From: Rhodothermia bacterium | Lineage (GTDB): Bacteria; Bacteroidota; Rhodothermia; Rhodothermales; JABDKH01 | NCBI GenBank assembly: GCA_018679295.1 | Contig: JAHHLP010000061.1 | Span: forward strand, 1-8,918 | Length of the DNA: 8,918 bases | Reading direction: 5' to 3' | Part shown: piece by piece, positions 1-7,200 of the stretch | How the letters are laid out: the number at the start of each line of letters is the position of its first letter | Position numbering within the stretch: the first letter of the stretch is position 1 | Program-made: the position numbers and the translations under genes | The notes under the pieces: model-generated | The model's database searches: none | Seen by the model: only the letters and a program-made list of their open reading frames with translations | What the model was told of the DNA's origin: nothing

Positions 1-242
1 AGGTACGGCCGCTCGGCTACATGCTCATTTACGAGAATGTGGATCGCCCGGGCGTGCTTGCCGGGGTGGGTGGCGTGCTTGCCGGCGCGGGTATCAACAT
101 CGCAGCCATGGCGCTAGGACGCCGGGGAAAAGGTGAGCAGGCCTTGACGGCGATTGACCTCGACGATGAGGTTCCGCAGGAAGTGCTCGACCATGTCAAT
201 CGCGTGGATGGAGTACAGAATGCCCGGCTGATTCGCGTTTGA
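1..242 (+). CDS. serA: D-3-phosphoglycerate dehydrogenase, C-terminal ACT domain (5' truncated by window)
   Basis: This is the last 79 or so codons of a gene that enters from the left edge; the frame is open from base 3 to the TGA at 240-242. The visible protein is a single ACT domain. It has the characteristic Asn-x-Asp-Arg-Pro-Gly-Val-Leu turn, the Gly-rich VGGVLAGAGINIAAMALGR helix region, an ALTAIDLDDEVP strand and a closing VDGVQNARLIRV strand. This pattern is typical of the C-terminal regulatory domain of type I/II phosphoglycerate dehydrogenases. In that family the enzyme oxidises 3-phosphoglycerate to 3-phosphohydroxypyruvate in the first step of serine synthesis, and the ACT domain binds serine for feedback inhibition. 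The catalytic and NAD-binding domains lie outside the window, so another ACT-domain enzyme (for example L-serine dehydratase beta) is not excluded. An in-frame ATG at base 21 is internal to the domain and not a start. No clear intrinsic terminator follows it. Confidence 0.82.
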   Translation, partial: VRPLGYMLIYENVDRPGVLAGVGGVLAGAGINIAAMALGRRGKGEQALTAIDLDDEVPQEVLDHVNRVDGVQNARLIRV

Positions 243-312
243 CGGGCCGAAGAGGGGCAAAAACGAGGGTCTGCAATAATGGATGCCCTCGAAACGTTGA
301 CCGGGGTTTCCC

Positions 313-343
313 TTGACAAACGTAGGGGGTGCCTCTATATTTG
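313..343 (+). promoter_or_regulatory. Predicted promoter for the receptor operon (TTGACA-17-TATATT / TTG-N20-TAnnTTTG)
   Basis: TTGACA lies at 313-318 and TATATT at 336-341, separated by exactly 17 bases, which is close to the classic sigma-70 consensus. The downstream box read two bases further, TATATTTG (336-343), also fits the Bacteroidota -7 consensus TAnnTTTG exactly, with a TTG 20 bases upstream as its -33 element. Transcription would start near 349-351. That is about 320 nt before the receptor start codon, giving a long leader. The assignment is by consensus match only. It sits 71 bp after the serA stop, and I see no other comparable promoter between the genes. Confidence 0.68.
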
Positions 344-392
344 AGGATCAACACCGGTCATGTAAACGATCCAAACCAGGAGCCAGCACTTT

Positions 393-407
393 TATCGAGA
401 ATCGATA
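393..407. promoter_or_regulatory. 15-bp perfect inverted repeat (possible operator or leader hairpin)
   Basis: TATCGA-GAA-TCGATA forms a perfect dyad with a 3-base centre, about 50 bases downstream of the predicted -10 box. In DNA it could be a binding site for a dimeric repressor just inside the transcribed region; in RNA it would be a short, rather AU-rich stem-loop. Only the symmetry is seen; the function is inferred. Confidence 0.3.
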
Positions 408-442
408 CAGCTTCTCAAGCCCACTTTTTGCAAGCACTGCCG

Positions 443-479
443 CTGCTACGTATTCGATGTGGTTCGGAATATGTTGCAG
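443..479 (+). promoter_or_regulatory. Predicted leader RNA hairpin
   Basis: Bases 443-455 pair with 467-479. There are eleven Watson-Crick pairs, one G-U pair (450/472) and one U-U mismatch (447/475), enclosing the 11-nt loop 456-466. No T-run follows directly, so it is not a terminator. It is the longest stem I could find in the leader. It may protect the 5' end or bind a protein or small RNA, which is inference. Confidence 0.35.
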
Positions 480-654
480 GCGTGTGCCGGATTTTTGTGC
501 AAGCAGTATCGCATCTCAGCAAGTTTCGTGCTGATGGGTAATACGGTTCCCCGACGTGGTTGGCTTTCGGACCCCCTTATCTGAATGACATCGCCGCTGA
601 GACAACGACCGGATCATCCAAAGCTTTTCCTTTGAGCCACACACAAGAGTACTA

Positions 655-662
655 GAGGAGGT
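655..662 (+). promoter_or_regulatory. Strong Shine-Dalgarno of the receptor gene
   Basis: GAGGAGGT at 655-662 is a near-perfect anti-16S match, with its final G 6 bases before the ATG at 668. It fixes the receptor start and indicates SD-led translation, which is less usual in many Bacteroidota. Confidence 0.75.
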
Positions 663-667
663 AGCAT

Positions 668-3600
668 ATGTTACGTAAATGGGGCACGCTTGTGTTCTTG
701 CTTCTCGCCGCACCAATGCTGGCGATGGCCCAGAACACCGGCAAGCTCGCCGGCCAGGTCATCGACCAGGAGACTGGTGACGCCTTGCCGGGCGCCAGTA
801 TCGTGCTCGGCGGGACGCAGATTGGTACCATTTCGGACATCGATGGGAATTACTTCATCATTGGTGTGCCGGTCGGTATCTACGATGTGCAAGCGTCATT
901 CGTCGGTTATCAATCCCAGACCGTGTCTGGCGTTGAGATAAACTCCGGCTACACTCGCGAAATCAACTTTACTCTCTCGCCGGGCGTCGAGCTCGACGAG
1001 ATTGTCGTTGAATACGAGCGGCCACTCATCCAGAAAGACGCCATCGGTGCGCCGAAGGTCGTCACGGGTGAGGAGTTGCAAAACCTGCCTGTCCGTGGCG
1101 CAGGCCGCGTTGCCTCCTTACAGGGTGGTGTCGTTTCCAACGATGCAGACGGACGCCTCTTCGTTCGCGGTGGACGTGACGAGCAGATTGTGTACTTCGT
1201 AGATGGCGTCAAGATTGACCCGTCCGACGTATCCAGCCTTGGCGTCACGCAGAGCTCGGTACAGGAGCAGGAGATGCTCATTGGCTCGATTCCCGCCAAG
1301 TATGGGGATGCGATGTCGGGCGTCATCTCAATCACGACGCGCTCGGGCGCTCCGGACTTCTTCGGAAGTCTCGAGGCGATTACGTCCGAAGCACTGGATC
1401 CGTTTGGGTACAACCTGTTTTCGGGTTCCTTCGGTGGTCCGATCGTGCAGGATAAGTTGAGCTTCTTCATTTCCGCGGAGGGCCTCTTTCAGAGTGACGA
1501 CAGCCCGTGGGCCGTCGAGACGCCGACGCTCTCCGACAGCCAGCTGAATAGTCTGCTCGCGAATCCGCAGGTCTTCCAGGCTCAGAATGCTGAAACGGGT
1601 GAGATTACTTACGTACCCGTTGCTGTTCCTGAGGTCGGAGCGAGCGTAACTGTGGACGACATGCTGGCGGCACTCAACGTGCCGGAAGGCTTTGAGCTGA
1701 CGACGGGCAATCCGATCGCCGCGACGCAGGTCCTCACAGCAGACGACTGGCGTTTGAATGACGAGAAGGACTCTCCTCGCGATCGGTTCGACGTAAACGG
1801 TAACCTCACGTTTACGCCGTCGTCGCAGATCAGCATCCGTGCAGGAGGCGCCTTCACGAGCCTAAATCAGGATAGCTACGGCTTCAGCACCTCGCTCTAC
1901 AACCGTGACCGCTTCACGGTGTCAGAGAATCAGACCTTCCGCCTGTTTGGAACGTGGACCCATCGCATTTCGGGCAACACGTTCTACCAGCTGCAGGCTG
2001 ACTACCTGAGCGATGACTTCAAGAGCTATCCGAATGGCTTCGACGGTGACGTCCAGGAGTCGGTTTTCTACGGAGATCGCGACCATTCAACGAACTCAGC
2101 ATATGCGTCTTACTACCGCTTGCAGGGCGACTCGCTATACGTGCCGTCGTTCCGTGACGGTGAGCAGAGCAGCCTGAGCGGTGTTGCCAGCCTCTGGGCC
2201 AACGTAGGAGCCGGACTGAACACCTTCACCAAGCAGAAGGTTAACCAGTTCCGTTTCTCGGCCAGCGCTACCACGCAGGTGGGCGTACACCAGCTGGAGT
2301 TTGGCGGCGAGTTCGAGCAGCAGACGCGCCGGTTCTACAGTGTAGGAGCCTTCGGCCTCTCGCGCTTTGTGTGCGATGACACGGAAGCTTCGAACTGCGG
2401 TGCAGAGAACCTCGACCCACTGAATCCGGATGATGCCGCCCTGTTCGGCGCTCTCACACTTAGTGGGGACCAGTCGAACTTTGCGGATGTCTACGCAAGC
2501 CTGCCTTTCAAGGCCATGCGCGACAGAGCCGTCTGGTACGGTTATGACTACCTCGGCCTCGAGGAAGTCGACAACCAGAACGTCGACGGATATCTCGACA
2601 CGAGTGATCCTGCAAACCATAACGTCGAGCCGCACAAGCCGCTCTACTACGCAGGCTATATCCAGGACAAGATCGAATTCCGCGATCTCGTGATTAACCT
2701 GGGTCTTCGCGTTGACGTCTTCGACAACAACACCCTGGTTCTCAAGGATCCCTTCGCTCCCGCACCGATCGTTCGGGCGTCGGACAGCGGCCTGATCTCG
2801 GAGATTACCGGCGGTTCTGCTGACATCCCGTCGACTATCGGCGATGATTACGCAGTGTACTTCAACGACTCCGGCAACATCGTCGGCTTCCGAAACATCG
2901 ACGGAGACTTCTTCGATGCGACGGGTCAGGATTCAGATCTGAACACGATTGATCGTGCAGGAACCCAGCGTCAGAAGCCGGACACTGAGAAGCTCGTAGG
3001 AGAGATCTTCGAAGACTACGAGCCGGAAGTGACGGTCATGCCGCGTATCGGTGTCTCGTTCCCGGTTACAAACCAGGCGTTGTTCTTCGCGAGCTACAAC
3101 GTAACGTCGCAGCGCCCGCGTGAGCAGGCGTTCGCTCCGTTCACGACCTACGATCAGATCTCGGGTCAGTCTCGCTTAAACAACCCGGATCTCAAGCCGG
3201 AGAAGACGACCCAGTATGAACTCGGATTCCGTCAGTCGCTTGGCTCGCGGGCAGCATTCCAGATCTCGGCCTTCCTGCGGCAGCAGAAAGACCTCGTGCA
3301 GATCCGGAACGTCAACGCCGTGGGCCTTGGAGTTGGCTCCTACGGAAACGTGGAGAACATCGACTTCGCGACCACGAAGGGTCTCGAGTTCGAGTTTGAC
3401 CTCCGAAGAACAAATGGAATAGCGTTGCGCGCGAACTACACCTTCTCGGTCGCAGAAGCGACAGGAAGTGATTCGCAGGCGCTCCGCGTCATCCAGTGGC
3501 GTGGCACGCTCGCCAACGGTCTCTACTTCCCGAACTTCATCTCACCTGCCGGATTCGACCGTCGCCACTCGGCGAACCTGTCGTTCGACTACCGGCTGGG

Positions 3601-4123
3601 TCAGGGTGAAGGGCCGAAGATTGGAGATACCGCGTTCCTGCAGAACTTTGGGTTCAACGTGCTCGCACAGATCGGAAGCGGCATGCCGTACACGGCGCTA
3701 CAGCAGGCGCTACCGGTCAACGACTCGTTCACAGCGGGTGTGGATGGAAGTATCAATGCGCAGAGACTGCCGTGGTACAGCATTCTTGACCTCAGAGTGG
3801 ATCGCCGTTTCCCGATCGGAAGCAGCTCGTCCGTTACGGCTTTCGTCTGGGTTGAGAATGTTCTCGACCGCGACAACGCTCTCGGCGTGTACCGCGCGTC
3901 GGGTCTTCCGGAGACGGACGGATTCCTGGCGACGACGCTGGGTGAGCAGCGTGCCGCTGCTTTCGGCTCCGCGCTCGGTGATCCGCTTGCGACGACGTCG
4001 TTCTCGGACCACTACAACCGCTGGGTGGATGCACCCACGGGCGTAGGAGGCAATCACTACTCTGGTGGCCCGCGTTACTCGGTGCCGCGCAGAATCCGAC
4101 TGGGAGTTCGGCTGAACTTCTAA
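668..4123 (+). CDS. TonB-dependent outer-membrane receptor with carboxypeptidase-regulatory-like N-terminal domain
   Basis: An outer-membrane, 22-strand-type receptor of 1151 residues, expected to take up a ligand using TonB-ExbBD energy. A signal peptide covers residues 1-21 (Lys/Arg start, Leu/Ala core, cleavage after AMA before Gln22). Residues ~25-104 form a CarboxypepD_reg-like beta-sandwich (GQVIDQETGDALPGASIVL, SDIDGNYFIIGVP, FVGYQS). A TonB-box-like DEIVVE follows at 110-115. The plug domain covers ~120-230, with LPVRGAGRVASLQGGVV, FVRGG (165-169), YFVDGVKI (176-183) and PAKYGDAMSGVISITTRSG (209-227). The remainder is barrel with large loops, including NPDLKPEKTTQYELG, a typical receptor strand/turn. 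The protein ends in RRIRLGVRLNF, whose terminal Phe suits the BAM insertion signal. Two cysteines, C569 and C577, sit in a probable external loop. No SusD gene is adjacent, so this is not a standard SusCD pair. The length is within the Bacteroidota range. The ligand is unknown. It is likely the first gene of an operon with the next two. Confidence 0.9.
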   Translation: MLRKWGTLVFLLLAAPMLAMAQNTGKLAGQVIDQETGDALPGASIVLGGTQIGTISDIDGNYFIIGVPVGIYDVQASFVGYQSQTVSGVEINSGYTREINFTLSPGVELDEIVVEYERPLIQKDAIGAPKVVTGEELQNLPVRGAGRVASLQGGVVSNDADGRLFVRGGRDEQIVYFVDGVKIDPSDVSSLGVTQSSVQEQEMLIGSIPAKYGDAMSGVISITTRSGAPDFFGSLEAITSEALDPFGYNLFSGSFGGPIVQDKLSFFISAEGLFQSDDSPWAVETPTLSDSQLNSLLANPQVFQAQNAETGEITYVPVAVPEVGASVTVDDMLAALNVPEGFELTTGNPIAATQVLTADDWRLNDEKDSPRDRFDVNGNLTFTPSSQISIRAGGAFTSLNQDSYGFSTSLYNRDRFTVSENQTFRLFGTWTHRISGNTFYQLQADYLSDDFKSYPNGFDGDVQESVFYGDRDHSTNSAYASYYRLQGDSLYVPSFRDGEQSSLSGVASLWANVGAGLNTFTKQKVNQFRFSASATTQVGVHQLEFGGEFEQQTRRFYSVGAFGLSRFVCDDTEASNCGAENLDPLNPDDAALFGALTLSGDQSNFADVYASLPFKAMRDRAVWYGYDYLGLEEVDNQNVDGYLDTSDPANHNVEPHKPLYYAGYIQDKIEFRDLVINLGLRVDVFDNNTLVLKDPFAPAPIVRASDSGLISEITGGSADIPSTIGDDYAVYFNDSGNIVGFRNIDGDFFDATGQDSDLNTIDRAGTQRQKPDTEKLVGEIFEDYEPEVTVMPRIGVSFPVTNQALFFASYNVTSQRPREQAFAPFTTYDQISGQSRLNNPDLKPEKTTQYELGFRQSLGSRAAFQISAFLRQQKDLVQIRNVNAVGLGVGSYGNVENIDFATTKGLEFEFDLRRTNGIALRANYTFSVAEATGSDSQALRVIQWRGTLANGLYFPNFISPAGFDRRHSANLSFDYRLGQGEGPKIGDTAFLQNFGFNVLAQIGSGMPYTALQQALPVNDSFTAGVDGSINAQRLPWYSILDLRVDRRFPIGSSSSVTAFVWVENVLDRDNALGVYRASGLPETDGFLATTLGEQRAAAFGSALGDPLATTSFSDHYNRWVDAPTGVGGNHYSGGPRYSVPRRIRLGVRLNF

Positions 4124-4135
4124 GAGATACGCTCG

Positions 4136-4181
4136 CCGAGGCTTGCCGGCGGCTCGAAAGAGTCGCCGGCAGAGGCCTCGG
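4136..4181 (+). promoter_or_regulatory. Strong intercistronic hairpin between receptor and secreted-protein genes
   Basis: Starting 12 bases after the receptor stop, bases 4145-4155 pair with 4160-4170 (ten Watson-Crick pairs and one G-U), closed by a GAAA tetraloop. An outer 7-bp stem, 4136-4142 with 4175-4181, stacks on it through a small internal loop. No T-tract follows, so a classical intrinsic terminator is unlikely. The likelier roles are mRNA processing or 3'-end protection of the receptor message, setting unequal levels of the two proteins. The structure is seen directly; the role is inferred. Confidence 0.6.
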
Positions 4182-4218
4182 CCTTGAGGAGATACACCCG
4201 AAGAATAAAATCGAATAT

Positions 4219-4223
4219 GGAGA
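4219..4223 (+). promoter_or_regulatory. Shine-Dalgarno that selects the start at 4232
   Basis: GGAGA at 4219-4223 ends 8 bases before the ATG at 4232. It overlaps an in-frame upstream ATG at 4217 and lies too close to the ATG at 4226, so it favours 4232 as the true start. A second AGGAGA at 4187-4192 has no start codon at a workable distance. Confidence 0.55.
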
Positions 4224-4231
4224 CTATGCAC

Positions 4232-7200
4232 ATGCCTTTCGTCAGGAAATACAGCATGTTGCTCTTGGCGCTTCTCTTTGCCTTCAGCTCGGCCGCTTAC
4301 GCCGATGTTGACAAGGACAAGGACAAGCGCAAAAAGACGCAGGCAGAAATTGCGGCGCTCCGAGCAAAGTTTGCGGGACAGGTGTCCACTTGCGACCTCG
4401 GCAGCGCTTCGAGCGACCTCGACGTCAACAACGTCAAGGCGCGTATGTACAACAACGGCGGCCTCTTCTGGATCGGCGGAAACCCAATCTACGAAGTGCC
4501 CAAGGGGTCGGGATCGAACGCGATCTTTGCCTCAGGAATCTGGATCGGTGGTCTTGCTGATGGGGAGCTTCGTATCGCTGCGGCTACGTATGGCGACTGG
4601 GAGTTCTGGCCCGGCCCGCTGGATGCCACCGGTCAGGCACCGGCAGATTGCTCGGTGTACGACCGAATCTTCCGCATCAGCCGTGAGGACATCAAGACCT
4701 TCCAGGAAACGGGAGTCGCGACCTCTGACATGATCGACTGGCCGTGGGACCTCGGTGCCGCAGTCATCGACGGTGACGGCAACCCGGACAACTATAATCT
4801 GGACGGCGGCGACCTTCCTGAGGTCATCGGAGACCAGACGCTCTGGTGGATCATGAACGATGCCGGAAACGTGCACCTTACGACGGAGACGCCTCCGATC
4901 GGACTGGAGGTGCAGGCGACGGCATTCGCGTTCAACCAGGCCGGCCCGCTCGGGAATACGACCTTCTACAAGTATAAGATGATCTACAAGGGGACGGAAA
5001 CTCTTACAGACGTCTATCTTGGACTCTGGTCTGATCCCGACCTGGGAGACTCCAGTGATGACTACGTCGGAAGCGATTCAGCCCTTGGTATTGGCTACGT
5101 ATATAACGGCGATAACGAAGATGGCGGCAGCACCGGGTATGGTGACAAGCCGCCTGCGCTCGGCTACGACTTCTTCCAGGGTCCGCTCGTGGACAACGAC
5201 GGACTCGACAACGACCGAGACGGTGAGGTCGACGAGGAAGGCGAGCGGGTTGCGATGGCCAAGTTCGTTTTCTACAACAACAACTCCAGTGAGCAGGGTA
5301 ACCCAACTAACGCCCAGGAATACTACGGTTATCTGAAGGGCGAGTGGAGAGATGGTATTCCGATTACGTTCGGTGGAACCGGACGTGGGTTCTCGGAGGA
5401 CCCCACGAACTACATGTTCCCTGCCGATCCGCCGGAGTTCTGGAGCGAGGATCAGCCAACGCCGGGTGGAGCGCCGAACGTTCCGTCCGACCGTCGCTTC
5501 CTGCAGTCAGCCGGTCCTTTCACGATGCAGCCCGGTGACGTTCAGGAGATCGTCTTCGGTATCGTGTGGGCGGGTACGAACGACCGCATCCAGTCTGTCA
5601 AGCAGATGGAGCAGGACGACGCGGTTGCTCAGGCAGCGTTCGACCTCGACTTCGACGTACCGCCTCCACCCGATCCGCCACGCGTTACCGTGACGGAACT
5701 CGATGAAGGCGTCGTCCTCAACTGGGACTATCGTCCGACGGACAACAACTATCTGGATTCGTATGACGCACCCAGTGTTAACCTGACCGTGCCAGATCCG
5801 GAGGACGACACGTACACGATGGAAGGATATCTCGTGTGGCAGTATGAGTCCGCCAACGATCAGGATGGTGAGATCATCGCGGTCTACGACCGTGCGGGCA
5901 ATGGCGCGACAAACGTTGTCAGCCGCGCGGTGGACGCCATTACCGGTGCAGTCAATACGACACTGTTGGTGCAGGGTACCGACACAGGACTGAAGAAGTC
6001 GCACTTCATCAGTAACCTGACGAACTACAGCCAGTACCACTTCGCGGTCCAGGCGTATGCGTTTAACGCAGAGTCAAACCCACAAGGGTTCTTCTCGCCG
6101 ATAACGCAGGGTTTCAACCGCGTGACGGTTACGCCTTCCAAGCAGGTCGCCTCCAATGGCGGTACCGTTATCAACTCCACCCCGGGCGTCGTCTTCGAGA
6201 CGGTCCGGACGGCTGGAGGCGGTGGTGGTGCTGCGAAGGCTGCTGACGGTTCACAGGGTGTTGCGATCGAGATTGTCGACCCGTCAAAGGTCACAGGCGA
6301 TAGCTACGCGATCGATATGGTCACGGTCGACGATCAGCTGACATACAACATCCGAAACGCCACGGCGGGCAGTGTTCTCTTTGACGCCCAGTCCACGTTC
6401 GACCAGACGGGCATCGTTGCGCCGACAGGCAAGGGGGTTCAAAACCTTGACGGCCTGTCGTTTACGATCAGCGGTCCGGATCCGGATGTCTTGATCATTG
6501 ACGGCGCGGAAATGTTCGTCGAGATTGCGGGCCCCGGTGACAACTACGCGTGTGGGCCGAGCGCATCGTCGACATTCGGCTGTGCCGAAGTGGGCGGGAA
6601 CTTCCTGTACGGGTCGTTCAATGGTGCAGGTTCCGGCCCTGGCGGTTACATCATGTACCATGAAGGAACTGGGCCAGAGGGCACGTTGCCCGGCTTCGCA
6701 CCGCAGGACTACGAGATCCGTTTCACGGAGACCGGAAGCTACGCGTACCACTACTTCACGACAGAGGCGGCCATCTGGGTGCCTTTTGAGGTGTGGGATA
6801 TCGGCGCGACGTACACAGGCACGGCCTCGAGCCCGAACGATCCGGCCGACGACGTACAAATGGTTCCGGTATTGTTCTCCTCCGGACGTGATGCCTGTAG
6901 CTTCACGTATTTCGACGACATAAGCAAAGCTCCGTTCGGCATTTGGTCTGGTACTACGATGCGTATCTACGCATACTACCCGGTCACGACCTATGCCGAC
7001 TACGAAGCGTTCGTCAAGCCGCAGGTAGATGCCGCCACGTGCGTTTCAGATGGAGGTGAGGTGTCATCGGGAGCGATCATCGGGGACGTCAGTGATACGG
7101 GTTCTCCGACGCTGGTGGATATCTCGACCGGTCGTCCGTTGCAGCGAATCATCTATGAAGGTGATCCAGCCGGTGATCCGCCGCATCCGGCCTTCGGAGT

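Larger units (their letters stand above)
344..667 (+). other. Long 5' leader / intergenic region with three predicted hairpins
   Basis: No convincing gene lies between serA and the receptor. Downstream of the predicted promoter I can fold three local hairpins. The first is a perfect 6-bp stem TATCGA/TCGATA with a GAA triloop (393-407). The second is a 13-position stem, 443-455 with 467-479, having one mismatch (447/475), one G-U pair and an 11-nt loop. The third is a 6-bp stem TCAGCA/TGCTGA with a 7-nt loop (516-534). The stretch 425-442 is imperfectly repeated at 492-512. Open frames crossing it lack ribosome binding sites. I do not recognise a known riboswitch core, so a regulatory role is inference. 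Confidence 0.4.

Noticed and set aside
258..295. Possible serA terminator around GAGGG...CCCTC
   Set aside because: The stem is only 5 bp with a long loop and no T-tract.
360..365. Minimal ATG-TAA start-stop just after the predicted transcription start
   Set aside because: No SD precedes it, and such six-base coincidences are frequent; a ribosome-stalling role cannot be supported.
313..541. Small open frames on the plus strand in the serA-receptor gap (313-534 and 329-541)
   Set aside because: Both begin inside the predicted promoter, use weak starts without SD sites, and their products have low-complexity, non-protein-like composition.
344..667. Known riboswitch (cobalamin, TPP, SAM) upstream of a TonB receptor
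   Set aside because: I could not find the conserved core motifs of these classes. Many receptor genes carry a cobalamin switch, but the sequence does not support one here. An Infernal/Rfam scan would settle it.
949..1470. Long minus-strand open frame of 173 codons antisense to the receptor gene
   Set aside because: It is a shadow of the GC-rich plus-strand coding frame. It has a Ser/Thr/Arg-biased composition and no SD. The same applies to minus-strand frames at 2135-2635, 3710-4231, 5507-6040, 6284-6859 and 7064-7546.
4184..4231. Extended start of the secreted-protein gene at a TTG (4184), or at ATG 4217 or 4226
   Set aside because: The extension would put Arg/Lys-rich residues before the signal peptide and lacks a properly spaced SD. 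The TTG overlaps the end of the intercistronic hairpin region. ATG 4232 has GGAGA at the right distance and a clean signal peptide.
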